From Macrobrachium rosenbergii (lineage: Eukaryota > Arthropoda > Malacostraca > Decapoda > Palaemonidae), in the NCBI RefSeq assembly GCF_040412425.1, contig NC_089777.1:30275037-30339036 (forward strand): 64,000 nucleotides of DNA, written 5' to 3'. Position 1 is the stretch's first letter; each line of letters opens with the position of its first letter. A program made the translations under genes and the position numbers. Under the pieces are notes generated by a model that was given only the letters and a program-made list of their open reading frames with translations, made no database searches and had not been told where the DNA came from. This document shows positions 10,827 to 23,127 of this stretch, piece after piece.

Positions 10827-11526
10827 TCACACCCCGCCCCGTCCGAGGGAGAGGTGTGTATACCTCCCTCCTCTAGGCTGAAACAGACTGTTGGTAACTC
10901 TCAGAAAATAAGTCACCGCTGGTTCGCAATTATGTCACGCGAAATTATAATAAGAATAGAGCCGCATCTACATTACAAATGGGACAGCCTTATGCCCACG
11001 CACCAGACCCTCCGCTGGCTACGGCTGATATAGTAATATAGTAATTACTGTAACAGTATGTAAGGTGAAAAATGGCTTGACAAGGCGAGAATAATCAGAT
11101 GGTTTTCGAATACAATGGGTAAAGGTGAGGTAATAAGCTATCCTCGGCGACATCGACGTAACCCTCCCTTCGACTCGCGGGTAATAACACGCCCTTATGC
11201 CTCCCATAAAAAGGATCCACAATCGCTCTCGCCCCAACAGCTAACAATGTTACTCCGGAGTAAAACAAACAAGGAGGCAGTGATAAAAACAACGAAGATC
11301 ACTCAGTCCTGAGAAGGAAAATTTATCTCCCCAAGTCAGCTCTACGACGCCCCAAGAAAACTGGCATTCCCACGAAATACACTTTATATCGAAGAACGTG
11401 GATATCGAAAACAACTTTCGATATATAAAATTTCTATATTTCTCAAATCTTGCTGCGTGAATTTATTATGTTATGATTTAAAGAAACTAGAAACTTAGGT
11501 TTCTTTGGTAATCGACTAGTCCCAAA

Positions 11527-11529
<3 letters not shown>

Positions 11530-11558
<29 letters not shown>
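11530..11558 (+). repeat. poly(A) run
   Basis: About 29 A in a row. It could be a retroposed tail, but no element is recognisable upstream. Confidence 0.9.
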
Positions 11559-12107
11559 CATAATGGGCCTAATATTATAAGACATTTATTAACCATACAA
11601 AGGGCAAAATGACATGGAATTTATCAATGACGGGTATTACATTAAAGGTGCACATTTGACAAGAATTTCTATGGACCACTTTAGTATCTAAATGATAAAT
11701 TTATCTGAAATAAAAACCAAGGCACCATTTATATACTCTAAATCCAATGAATGTCTAATTAAGATCTACGTTCTTGCACTATATTCATCTAGAAAATGTA
11801 AGATGCAAATTGCACAATGAACGACTGAATTGCTCCACCGAACGTTACTGACCATGATGCTTGCAAGTATGACGCGGCTGCCTAAAACCTGTTGTTTTCT
11901 TTGCGTTGTTAGAAATAACTGTCACGATTAAGTTTAAATCAGAACTCCATTCAAATTTTGATATGACCTACACAGGACAATGAACATAGAGCTATCCTCT
12001 AGAAACACACTGTATTTGGGCACTAACTATGCTTAGATCGATAATTTGGTAAACAGAGAATGTTCTTTATATTTCAGGCTGAATATTCACAAACGGGAAA
12101 CTTCCGA

Positions 12108-12425
12108 ATAGAATAAAATGGCATAAAATATAGAACTTGGGCCAAAGGCCAAACGCTGGGACCTATGAGGTCATTCAGCGCTGAAACGGAAATTGACAGT
12201 AAAAAGGTTTGAAAGGTGTAACAAGAGGAAAACCTCGCAGTTGCACTATGAATCAATTGTTAAGACAGGGTGGAAAGTAAGATGGGAGAAAGAGAATAAG
12301 AACGGAGGTACAGTAAAAGGAATGAAAGGGGTTGCAGCTAGGAGCCGAAGGTAAACTGCGAAGAACCTCAAGTAATGCCTGCAGCAGCGCACGGAAGGCT
12401 CTGCACCCCGCCCCCCAACACGGGG
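12108..12425 (-). mobile_element. ~300-bp retroposon, copy 3
   Basis: Strong match to the family core: GGCCAAAGGCCAAACGCTGG, ATTGACAGTAAAAAGGTTTG, GTTGCACTATGAATCAATTG, GTACAGTAAAAGGAATGAAA. The region of the terminal hairpin is rearranged (CAGCAGCGCACGG ... CCCCGCCCCCC), so this copy lacks the conserved stem. No clear target duplication was found. Minus-strand frames over it (12074-12256, 12246-12431, 12253-12519) are retroposon sequence, not host genes. Confidence 0.8.
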
Positions 12426-12890
12426 ATGCATTCACAGTGGAGTATTGTGTTGTGTGCCTTAAGTGTTTTTTTTTTTCTTCAAGGCGTTCAACTTCATACA
12501 TCGTCTTAGTAATTAACACCCAACAGAGTTATAAGAGCTCTTATCTTCAAAAAGGCTTTTGTATTAAAATATCACTAAAATTACAAGTCAGAATAACTAT
12601 AAAAGGGCAGAGAAAAAGACTTCTAAAAAACAAAACAAAAATCAATGCAAATATTAGTGGAATTACAAGATGGACTCGACGAGTAACAAATTACTCATCA
12701 AGTTACGCTGCACATCCAATCTCCACACGAGAACCAAAAAATACACGAGATACCTAAAAGGGTTTATCCTTCAAGATCTACACAAATCCAAAATCACGAA
12801 AACTGTCCCTAATATTTCGCTTTAAACTGATCAATATTCTGGGAACACAACCAAAGGCAGAGATGCATCGTGTGAGGGTGCAGAAAAAGG

Positions 12891-13036
12891 AACTTTCAGG
12901 TTTTTCAAAAAGGATTTGTACTTTGCGAAAGTTTTATGTACCAATAAACGATGAATACGGATTGAACTTTCAGGTTTTTCAAAAAGGATTTGTACTTTGC
13001 GAAAGCTTTATGTACCAATACACGATGAATACGGAT
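12891..13036. repeat. 74-bp tandem duplication
   Basis: Copies at 12891-12964 and 12965-13036 both begin AACTTTCAGGTTTTTC and share GGATTTGTACTTTGCGAAAG. Only two substitutions separate them (GTTTTATG/GCTTTATG and AAACGA/ACACGA), so the duplication is young. Confidence 0.95.
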
Positions 13037-14969
13037 AAAAAAAAATGGAAACAGTACAACTAAATCATAAACACAACGAGAAATGAGACGTTCGAAGCAA
13101 CAAAAATTCCTTCATAAACCTCAGCAAGGGATCAACGAGGGAAAGTAAGAATGAGACCACAAGAGGGGGAAGTTCGAAACTTGGCTTTACAACTTGGGGG
13201 GTAAAACTCCACGACAACTTAGTTCTGCTTAATGAAGCAACAATGCAGAGATCAGCGTAAAAATCGAGAAGACACAAGACCAAAGTTCGATGCAATAATT
13301 CGGATGACTCTTACGGCAGTTTTCAGCGGTTGTTAACATTTATATCTCGTGCATAAATTATTGCTCTCGTCCTTATCCTATAATAAAGGACGGTGAACAG
13401 GATAAAGGAATTTTTTTTATCTAGAATCAACGGCCCATTTAACCTTCACCAACCCAGAATGTACTTTTCAAGTGGCATCGACCACTCATCACGAACTAGC
13501 CGCGATTATTATCCTGGAAGGGTCGAAAGCTATTTAAGGTCATTTCCCAAAAAATCCCTGAGCCCCATCTTGGTAGACTGCGTCGAGTGGCGTCGCCACA
13601 AGTGGAGAAGAGCAAAGAGCTATCAAATTGCTTCCAAAATACCTATCGAGAATCGAAAGCGGACACCAGCTGGAGCACTGCCTTAACAGGTAAAAGTTAA
13701 AAAATACGAGTACATACACTGGACGCGAGTACGTACGTAACGATGAATTAATAACATGTTAAACTAGGCACTAGAGCATTCACTATTCGATTACACGATA
13801 AATCTTTTTCATACTAAAACTTTCTACACTTTCTCCTCTTGTCGTATATATGAACACACGATTCATACACACATGTACACATGATTCGGGAGTTAGTCAT
13901 AAACTAGAATACCACATTTGATCTCACTCGAGACAGCAACATGGGATTCAAGAGAAACCATTCGGTGGATTGTAAACAGGAAGTTAAGTCAAAATAGTTG
14001 TTATGAAAATACATCTGTTAAAGGATCCTCTGTCATCAGAGACATATTTACGATATTGCTAAACCGTAATACAAATTGCATAATAACTGCATAATTTCGC
14101 TTATCACTTCTCCCAAGGACTGGTTATCATCAGCGCGTAACTATTTACAACTAATTCCCGTCACTAATTTTTATGGTACACTTAAAACTTTCCAAATAAC
14201 TGGGAAAAAATTACTAGTCATTTTCATTAACGGAAGTTTCCAAATTACTGGTAAAAAATTGTCATTTACATTAAAGAATTTAAAGCAATTACGTACAAAA
14301 ATTATTAAGAGGCTGCAGTAAAAGCTTGGAGTGATTTGCCTCTAAAGGCACATATCAATAGCCCCCGCCTAGAAGAATTACATCCCTCTGCTAATTTGCC
14401 ATCATTCAACCGCTGGTTGAGTGCTAAACCTACGTAAACAATAACTGTCATGGGGAAAATACATTTTTTCAGTAACGCCCACAGCCTCGTAAACTTTTGC
14501 CTAATCTTGCACGGTCATATTCTTCCTTATCGATGATAAATCGCATTAACTTGGCAAATCGGCCGTCCGACAGTCATCAATGGCCACACATTCCCCGAGA
14601 TACATTGCATGATCAAGCCGCAACGACCTCTCTGCGTCAAGACGCTAAAAATACAGCCGACGTTAAAGGGCCATCACGGGGGAGCCCAAGTCATGGCGCC
14701 GGGGATCCGAACGCGTGGTCATGAAACGCGGGAACATCTTTTGGGCAGGGAAGCGGATACATAAAAATAAATATGAGCGGGGGTCAGAGCCCAGCTAGAA
14801 CACCACACGACACGAGTTTATGTGGGTTTATGTAGGTTTATGTGGTCTCTCTCATGCTCGCATTTCTCATAATTAGTCGCAACACAGCCTCAGAAAAGAT
14901 GGGAAGAATGAGAGAATGTGGAGGGACGGCGGTGGGGAAGATCTGCTTCAGCCGTCAGGGTGGCCAAGG

Positions 14970-14972
<3 letters not shown>

Positions 14973-15004
<32 letters not shown>
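14973..15004. repeat. (GA)n microsatellite
   Basis: A 32-bp GA run in a purine-rich neighbourhood. Confidence 0.97.
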
Positions 15005-15006
<2 letters not shown>

Positions 15007-15759
15007 GGGGATGTGGTGGTAGACTAGAGGTTTTGAGTTCCTGAAACTTGTTCGGACATCTATTGGCCTCATGATGAAGGCTGTAGTGACAGAATTAAAA
15101 TGACACAAACGAAGATGGAAGATGCCATTAGAGATTAAAGGTGTGAGAGGAAAAAGGGGGGGGGGTTTTGAGTGTCGAAGTTTTTTTTTAACAACCGTGA
15201 TCAATTACTGTTCATGCACACGCCATAGTAAGTGACAAAATCCAGATTAAAAAAAAATCAAATTTATGTCATTCATAATACAATTATCATTTATCAAGAA
15301 CGTGGCTGCCGTAGACACCAAAGAATGAACAATCACAAGTCATCGCCCATGCTAAAAAGAGGAGGGCGTGCCATGCAAATATCAACGCGGGCCTTTGTGC
15401 CTGTTGGTTGGGCAGAGTCCACATATCCGCATCAGCCTTGCATTCCCCAAGACTTCAACCTACTAGAGGGCCTCCTTGGGGCCAGAGCGACACTACAACG
15501 ATCCTGGTTTCATATTCCAAAATATATCGACTCCGTCTCCTGAAGAACTGCTGTTTCATCGAATACTAAAAAAATTATTTACTTTAAATTCTGTAAATAG
15601 ATACAATTTGAGAATGGTCGATTTTAATATCAAAGCTTCAAAAATAAAATATTTCCTTTGATTTCAATGCTTTTGATTTATTTACTTAGGTACGTCCTCT
15701 GAAAAAAAAATCAACCAATACCTCAGAATTTGAACACACTCGTTTCAAGGAACCAGTAC

Positions 15760-15762
<3 letters not shown>

Positions 15763-15841
<79 letters not shown>
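15763..15841. repeat. (GA)n microsatellite with one GATA interruption
   Basis: A 79-bp GA run broken once (GATAGA) near 15804. The Glu-Arg frame beginning at 15761 is its translation. Confidence 0.97.
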
Positions 15842-15842
<1 letters not shown>

Positions 15843-16828
15843 CAGCTTTCAACTTACTTAATAGTCATATTCTTTTGTCACCTGTCTGCCACTACTTGTG
15901 TTGCAAGACGAACTGGAATGCGTTACCCCTCATATTCCAAGCGATCTAGCAAAGGCCACGAACTGACAGGCCTCTGTTGCTTGTGAAATGTCACATTTCA
16001 GTGCCGTGATTAATTCATCACTTAAAACTTATATGGTTTATGTATGCTAAACCAACATTCCACATACCATCACTATTTTCCAAGAAATTTACATAACGGT
16101 ACAATAGGCAGAAAACCTTTTTGTTTCGAAAAAATCTGAATGACCATAACACATGAAATGAAATGGTATCCCACGTAATATTTTTCCCTAAAACTACTAC
16201 ATGTAAACTTCCTTAATTAGGGAAATTTAAAGATCGTATAGGGGAGAACCAAGGATTGCATTAAGTGACTTACTTGAACTGGCGTATGATAAATTTTTAT
16301 TTGGAAATAGACTTGATTTGCCCGAGGACAGCAAATCTACGCCATTAAGGCACTACAGTTCCAAGCAGCTTTTTCGCCATAGTAATGAAGAAATAAATGC
16401 GATCCTGACAGTTCGGTTGAGGCACTATATAAATCAGTCAATTTACTCTACTGTATTATGGTAGTTTCACATTTATCTTCAATAGCCATGGGCAGATAAT
16501 TACTTCAAATTTATTCACGTGAAAAAGCAAACATCCCACTGGTTTTGTGATCCTTCCGAAAAAAAACATCGTAAGTCCTTACTGCAAAATACATATCTTG
16601 TATTTTCCGGTGTTATAAGCATCCAACAGGGAACAGTTAACATAGAAACCTAATCAATCTATAAAAAATCTTCAACGAATACAATCTATAAAGAAATGAG
16701 GAAATATGGAGTCCACAATACATACGCACGTAACGGGAAAAAAGTAGGAAAACTTGACAACTTCGTTAGAAGTCCCAGCTTTACTCCACGTTCAGACCCA
16801 TTTTTTTCTGGACCCCCTTCAGATTTCT

Positions 16829-16850
16829 TTTTTGTTTTGTTTTGTTTTGT
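16829..16850. repeat. (TTTTG)n pentanucleotide run
   Basis: About four TTTTG units, followed by TATAG. Confidence 0.85.
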
Positions 16851-17052
16851 TATAGGGCTGCCCATCTCACTGGCCTCTTGCTGTTTTTTAAATCATCACT
16901 GGAAATGAATTTATAACAATACCTTTTTTCAAGTTTAAAAAGACTTATCTCCATATTTTCATCATCATTCATCAACTAAGAAATTGCAATCTGAGGGGAT
17001 CTGGAGTTCAAATTTCACACTAATTTCGCAATTTAACAACAGATTTAAAGAA

Positions 17053-17114
<62 letters not shown>
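17053..17114. repeat. compound (CA)n(GA)n microsatellite
   Basis: An AC run at 17053-17067 passes directly into a GA run to 17114, as also seen at 61749-61811. Confidence 0.97.
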
Positions 17115-17117
<3 letters not shown>

Positions 17118-17684
17118 GTACGTTAGTTGTTGAAATATTGACAGGCAGGAAAATGGGAGATGAATAATGGAAAGGACAGCGATTTTCAATACACAATGCA
17201 CGACGAGCTTTGTCACTTCCCAATATTCATTCCATAACATATATCTATGAATCTTCCATTCATCCCCAAGCCAATCAATTTCTTTTAATCAAAACGATAA
17301 TAATACTACAGTATAATAATAAGATTAACTTCAGGAGCATAATACACAAACCACAACTGGAATACGGAAATGTATTATACACGGTGCTCTGTTTATACTA
17401 ATGTGCAATTTCCACAGAAAAACGTTGATCTTCCAAATACATTCAGATTCACAGCTTAACTAATATATTTCTTCGAGATCCAGATTAGGAACATTCATTG
17501 GTTATGTGATTCACAACACAAAAAATCGCATCCAAAGTAAGCAAAACTCGTAGACGCTAGTTAAATAATCACTAATTTCAAAAGGGGTCATTATAGATAT
17601 GCAAGGATCATTATTCTGCAAGAAACCAATACACTGCAGGAGCCTCACATAAAAGACATAACATACTTCCTACTATTAGGAATT

Positions 17685-17687
<3 letters not shown>

Positions 17688-17727
<40 letters not shown>

Positions 17728-17808
17728 AGTAGATGATTGCATGCGGAGGAGGAGGAGGAGGAGGAGGAGGAGGAGGAGGAGGGAGGAGGAGGAGGAGGAG
17801 GAGGGAGG
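17688..17808. repeat. (GA)n followed by (GGA)n purine tract
   Basis: A GA run covers 17688-17722. After a 22-bp spacer a GGA run covers 17745-17808, with GGGA interruptions. Arginine/glutamate, leucine and proline frames over it are artefacts. Confidence 0.97.
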
Positions 17809-17898
17809 GCGGGAGGTTAAGTACGGAAAAGACGAAAAGGGGGATAAAGGGTGGGGGTGGGGTGGGAGACCCTTGAATGCTTTGGTAGTAGTGGTGAT

Positions 17899-17990
17899 CA
17901 CGTGCACACAAGACTTCGTCCGATTGGCCGCCATTGGCCCGACGATTGCCAATCATCGGGCATCCCGCCTCCAAATGGGCATGCGATTGG
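17899..17990. promoter_or_regulatory. possible regulatory island: E-box plus four CCAAT/ATTGG boxes
   Basis: Within 92 bp there is CACGTG at 17899-17904, ATTGG at 17923-17927, 17933-17937 and 17986-17990, and CCAAT at 17949-17953. The island sits in GC-rich, CpG-containing DNA (to about 18480) next to the GA/GGA tracts. CCAAT clusters bind NF-Y, CACGTG binds bHLH factors, and GA tracts bind GAGA-type factors in insects. No coding exon is tied to it. It lies about 13 kb upstream of the minus-strand ankyrin exon, so it could serve that gene, but this is inference. Confidence 0.3.
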
Positions 17991-18571
17991 CGGAGGCACT
18001 GAGCCACAACCACGGGCATTGTGCAGAGCGGAGAGGTAAAATCCGTGACTGCAGATTATACCATGAGGGCTGGCAAATGGCTATAATTTCGGAGGAACCA
18101 TGTATCTGCCTCTTTCCACGCCGACGTCACACGTCACCCACTTCCTTAATGCAACCACAACAAACATCCTTCTGCTCTCGTTTGAGGTTTCTCTTAACCC
18201 TCAAAGAGGTCTTCGGCTCATTACCAGCGAGATGCAGACTCCGGCAGAAATGAGAGGAGATGCCTATGCATGCAGACGCCCGACCAAACTCAATGTCGGG
18301 GGCGCGGTCGTGCAAGGGGCCAAGGGGAGGAGAAAGGACCAGAGCCGAGCGGAGCACCTGTCTCGAGGCCAGGCAGCAGCAGCAGCACTACGTCAATCTA
18401 CCCTACAAAAGGCCTCTTCTGTTACTGTTTCCAATTCCGTACGATTTTCCTCAACTCGGAGCTTACGATACGATTAACAATAGATCTTGCTCATCAAGCG
18501 CTGCATTAGATTCTCCATGCATGCGCTGTTCATTAAGTTTATCTGTGGACAGGCTGACATTAATGCACTAA

Positions 18572-18811
18572 TTTCCTCAAATCCACAGTTTTAGTAAAAA
18601 ATATTTTATTTACAATAGAAACTTGATTCTCCTTTCACTCATTTTTCCCCAATTCCTCAGTTTTAGTAAAATATATCTAATTTACAATACATATCTAAGA
18701 AGCCTGATACTCCTTTCACTCATTTTTCCTCAATTCCCCAGTTTTAGTACAAAATATTTAATTTACATTAAGTAGATCTAAGATGCTTGATACTCCTTTC
18801 ACTCATTTCTG
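18572..18811. repeat. three diverged tandem copies of a 72-81 bp unit
   Basis: GTTTTAGTA recurs at 18588, 18660 and 18741. Each is followed by an ATTTA/TTTACA segment, then GATACTCCTTTCACTCATTT or a close variant. Spacing is 72 then 81 bp and copies differ by substitutions and small indels. Confidence 0.9.
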
Positions 18812-19021
18812 AAGCCACAACCACAGCAGAACAAATTCACACTACCCTGATGTGATGATCAAGTTCCGTGATCGCTGTGGAAAACGTAATGAAGTTAATC
18901 CTATACAATAATCGACAGAAACCTCCAACAACTGAAAAACTGCCCATCTAGCATTCTCGGACTGTTTCCTCTAACCTAAAACAAAACTGCTCTGCTTAAC
19001 AATTTAAATTAGCGAACCTGT

Positions 19022-19078
19022 TAAGTATACCTTAGTTTAACCAGACCACTCAGCTGATTAACAGCTCTCCTAGGGCTG
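19022..19078 (-). mobile_element. 3' fragment of the tRNA-headed SINE
   Basis: The reverse complement reads CCCTAGGAGAGCTGTTAATC, then AGCTGAGTGGTCTGGTTAAA and CTAAGGTATACTTAA. The same sequence, with few changes, ends the SINE at 48398-48602. Only the tail part is present here. Confidence 0.75.
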
Positions 19079-19205
19079 AAAAAGACAAATCGTTAACAAC
19101 ACTAAGTAGATAAGCTACTTGTATCAATAAGTAAAAATCTAACAGGAAATTAATCGACATCTCAGCTGGTAATATTTTTATTTTAGAAAAAATCAAAAGT
19201 AAGAT

Positions 19206-19524
19206 CAACTGTTCTGAACTGAACCTGAATATCGAATTTAGGCCAAAGGCCAAGCACTGGGACCTGTGAGGCCATTCAGCGCTGAAACGGAAATTGACAG
19301 GAGGAGGTTTGAAAACCTCAAAGCAGTTGCACTATGAATCAACTGTTAGGAGAGGGTGGAAAGTAAGATGGGAGAGAGAATACGAAAGGAAGTACAGTAA
19401 AAGGAACGAAAGGAGTTGCAGCTAGGGGCTGCAGGCACGCTGCAAAGAACCTTAAGGTAATGTCTACAGTGCACCGCAAGAGGTGCACTGATGGCACTGC
19501 CCCCCTACCGGGCAGCAACTGTTC
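19206..19524 (-). mobile_element. ~300-bp retroposon, copy 4, with 9-bp target-site duplication
   Basis: CAACTGTTC at 19206-19214 and at 19516-19524 flanks the element. The core motifs and the hairpin CAGTGCACC / GGTGCACTG are intact. The middle lacks about 15 bp relative to most copies (GGTTTGAAAACCTC junction, shared with copy 6). The minus-strand frame at 19339-19581 belongs to it. Confidence 0.85.
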
Positions 19525-19707
19525 AACGAAATCACGGCGAACATTTTGACGGGTAATGTGGTACCTAAAATGTAAATTCAAAATGCAATTTTAACTAAAA
19601 AAAACTACAAATAAAACAAACTCATTCTATGACCAATCTAGTAATGAAACAAAACGAGGCTGACTTACGGTCCAGAGTATTCCACAAAAGCGGGGGAGAC
19701 CAGGACT

Positions 19708-19711
<4 letters not shown>

Positions 19712-19768
<57 letters not shown>
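19712..19768. repeat. (GA)n microsatellite
   Basis: A 57-bp GA run. Read on the minus strand it is a CT tract followed by CTGTAAAG, then a 40-nt segment and a donor-like ACC|GTAAGT, which resembles an acceptor-exon-donor layout. Confidence 0.97.
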
Positions 19769-19772
<4 letters not shown>

Positions 19773-20696
19773 AAAAGTTCAGTTCAAGCTGCGTCATTTA
19801 CAAAGAATGCGTTTTCCATACTTAACACAAATAAAAATACCTTTTAAATGTGTGAGTTTTCTATCCATTACGCTAATACATCATTCTTTCTTCTTAAATT
19901 CAAATTTTTGTGCTCAAAAATCACAGAAAATTGACGACAATTTTAGTGTTTTTCTGTGTTTTCATGTAAGAGAAACTTTCTTCTTTGAAATCAAAATAAG
20001 ATCTGTCCGTAACTGCACAATTTGGCCGAGTTCGCTTACATTCTAGTTAAGAACCCATTTCATGAGAGGCCGGAGGATTCAAGATTATGTTAACCACACA
20101 AACTTCCTTTTCCGAATAATCAAGGCAACAAGTTAAACTTTGTTGTTTATTTCTTTAATATTACCGATCCATTCACATCTCGACGACTCCGCTGAATGTG
20201 AAAATGAAAAATAAGATCGGAAAAAATACTTATTTCTGTTTGGTTAAGAAACTTCAAATGCATTGCAACAACGCGAAGTACGGATTTGGTTTTTTCGTTT
20301 TCTTCATATTCCAATTAATGAAAACCGATTATGCCAAAGAATAAGCGGATTTTAGTCCTTAGCGAAATCATCCCACAAGACAATCTGACAGGTACAATTG
20401 TGGTGCCATCTGGACACTTTACCGAAAATACCAATGGTGGTTTTATTCTCTTCGAGTAGTGTATATTAACAGGAATATATATAATAATGAATTTACATTA
20501 AGTCAAACGCTATACAATATCGAGGCACTTTCTCAATGTTCTTAATAGCGTATCCTCTCTAGTACCAAGCCGCTTCCGCTAAGGTGTGACGGTCCTTAAT
20601 CACCAACTGTTCGAATTACCACCGAATATATAAGAAGCACCTTATTTAGCTTCGCATAACTTCCCTTTAGAGACGAGGGTTCATCGATTCGTACGA

Positions 20697-20699
<3 letters not shown>

Positions 20700-20777
<78 letters not shown>
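20700..20777. repeat. (CT)n microsatellite
   Basis: A 78-bp perfect CT run on the plus strand. The minus frame at 20681-20941 is its translation. Confidence 0.98.
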
Positions 20778-20778
<1 letters not shown>

Positions 20779-21465
20779 ACCGCTGGAGAGTACTTGTAGA
20801 CAGTCCCAAAATATAAGAAAAAATGCTTTTATTTTCGTAAAAACTTATTCTAAACATAATACACGACTTAGAGGTAAAAAAAAAAAAAAACTGTTGTATT
20901 GAGGAAAAATTCATAATGGCGAACCGTGCAATACGAAACATTTTATGGGATTTTCGATATCTGGTTACACACTACTTTCATGAGCTATAAAATCTTTAAT
21001 AAAGCTTTTTCCTCCCAATCTCGGCTAATGGCAATCTATAAATCCGAGAACCAAGTTTCACCAGCGCGGTTTACTGGCATTTTTCCAAAATGTAATAAGA
21101 TACTGAAACGGAGGGAGCGTTCTTCACTAGAAGTATTTTGCAAGCAAGTGCTGTTAAAATAACAGTTCCGGAACTGAAACCACTGATTAAGTCATCTAGT
21201 CAAGGCAGCGTTTTCTCAGACTTGCATTTTGTCCGCACTTCTTATTCCGGCAGAGATAAATTACTTGTGCTACAACGTTAGATCCAAAGTTAATCTCAGA
21301 TCGTTTAAAAGTTTTTACTTCCTTCAAACACAAACGGACTTTTTTGCTTACTATCTGTCCTTTGAACTCGGAAATAAAGTTAACCATTCTAAAATTAGTT
21401 TCAACACAAAATTATCCATATTATCAGCTTAGATATACGAGCCATACTCAAACCTAGCTTTAATT

Positions 21466-21466
21466 G

Positions 21467-21545
<79 letters not shown>

Positions 21546-21574
21546 TAGTAGTACTACTAGTAGTAGTAGTAGTA
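21466..21574. repeat. compound (ACT)n(AAT)n(AGT)n repeat with self-complementary arms
   Basis: About 15 ACT units (21467-21512) run into about 11 AAT units, then AGT units (to 21574). The ACT arm is the reverse complement of the AGT arm, so the tract can fold into a long hairpin with the AAT run as loop. Confidence 0.93.
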
Positions 21575-22423
21575 ATGTGATGAGTAAACATCAATACAAA
21601 GAATTACCGTTTGTGAGAGCAACTACTTTTAAATTAATCTGATGGACAAACGAGCTGTCATATTTCTGTTCCTTTAAAGGAAGGGATCACCCACCCCAAT
21701 TTGTGCTTACAATTCATTCTTTTATTATCTCCACGCAAATCGGCAAGAGTCTGCCGCGAAAAGTAAACTACATCGAAAAGCGTAGCTTCTAACTTCCAGA
21801 TAAAATGAATTCCCATATATAAACTTCCCTCACAAGAAACGAAAAGAAATGCCCTGGACAGTTACAAGACACTTGGGCTATTTGCTGCATACCACAATAC
21901 AGAGGACACAACCGCGGAAATTTCTGGATATTTATTACTGTCATCCTTACTCCCCGAAAACCAAACTTAATGTGCTGGCAATTAATTATGTTAATTCTGC
22001 CGCAATTACTCAGCCCACACATGCCCGTAGACTAGAGACTAGAGACCAGTTGTTACGGTTACCCAAAGATGCTGATATTACAGAGAACCAGCGTCCTGTA
22101 ACCACTTAAAATTATTTCACGAACCACAAAGATGTGTTTATTTAATACGGTAATCGTAACAGCTATATAAAAAAAAAAAAACTTGTCATCCCGTTAAAAA
22201 AATCAAGGGCACTGGAAACTTGGCAAAACTTGAGCCTATCCCACGCACCCGCAATAGACCAGCCAAAATTTATTTTACTTGTTTACCACTGACAATTACT
22301 TAAGAGGTAATACCTACCTCATTACAATAACCATACTCCCTCTCTCCTACTTTTAAAATTAAAACTACGACAGTCCCATTTTGCCCCTCCTCTTGATTGT
22401 TTAGATTTAACATAGTATATACC

Positions 22424-22424
<1 letters not shown>

Positions 22425-22479
<55 letters not shown>
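22425..22479. repeat. (GA)n microsatellite
   Basis: A 55-bp GA run. Confidence 0.98.
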
Positions 22480-22481
<2 letters not shown>

Positions 22482-23076
22482 CTGGAGGCATGATTGTCAT
22501 CAAGAAAGAATGTTGAATTCCTTGAACTGAGATACGTCTTTGGTTAAGGAGAGGATGCAAGTTTTTTCTTTTTACTTGTTTTACTTTTTTTTTGGCGCCC
22601 TTGTGAAATTAGAAGAGGTTCAGCCACTTAAATAAATGAGGACTAAGCAGAACTTGCAGCGACTGTCAAAGAAAAATAAATTTAAATTAAATAAATAACA
22701 CCTAAAATCGCAGACTCCAAAATCAAGTCGACAGTGCTTCATTAAGCTAGTAACTTTGTATACTGGAACTAACAATTAACAAAGAAAAATCACAAACAGA
22801 ACTGGCCAGCCAAGTACAATCTGATCAATATTTTCACTAAAAGTAATGGATTACCAAAGAACGTCACCCTCAAAGTCAAATTTCCCGGGGCTAATAAAGT
22901 TGGATCCACGTGAAACAGAACTTAAAATATTCGTAACGCTACTTATAAATTACGTCCACTTTCCCTACGACACCTTTGCCCAAGACTTGAAAAACTACTA
23001 GATAGCCACTGGGAGACACTGGATTTCACGAGCAGCTCAATATTAAATAATCAAATTTCGGGATTTTTCTACTCAC

Positions 23077-23127
23077 TGAACCTTCTAACATGGGAGGGCT
23101 GCAAACTCCAGAAATACGTTTGCAACT
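23077..23127 (-). CDS. candidate small exon, unknown protein
   Basis: On the minus strand GGGTTCTTTTTTTCAG, an excellent acceptor, precedes a 51-nt segment ending in a good donor, GGTTCA|GTGAGTAG. Two frames are open; the first gives SCKRISGVCSPPMLEGS and keeps phase 0. The strand agrees with the ankyrin exon far downstream. No homology is recognised and the segment is short, so the splice sites are the only support. Confidence 0.25.

Larger units (their letters stand above)
10015..12125. other. no recognised gene; G-rich runs, (CT)n and poly(A)
   Basis: Holds a candidate minus-strand exon (10497-10594), G-rich runs at about 10469-10491 and 10650-10670, a (CT)n tract and a poly(A) run. Overlapping frames at 11019-11312 on both strands are anonymous. 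Confidence 0.4.
12426..19021. other. no recognised gene; microsatellites, local duplications and a GC-rich patch
   Basis: A plus-strand frame at 13393-13686 (97 codons) ends just before AACAG|GTAAAAG and sits in a less AT-rich patch, but shows no known domain. Sequence at 14470-14760 is CpG-richer and anonymous. The region at 17.7-18.5 kb is described as a possible regulatory island. Frames at 14842-15204 and 15761-15949 are translations of GA tracts. Confidence 0.4.

Noticed and set aside
10749..11033. Ser-Leu-rich frame resembling a signal peptide (likewise 16965-17240, 49026-49265, 55984-56238, 50282-50506)
   Set aside because: The hydrophobic run is a translated CT tract; no cleavage site or mature domain follows.
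15761..15949. Glu-Arg-rich frame (likewise 17723-18253, 19629-19847, 14842-15027, 6294-6482)
   Set aside because: These are direct translations of GA or GGA tracts with short random ends.
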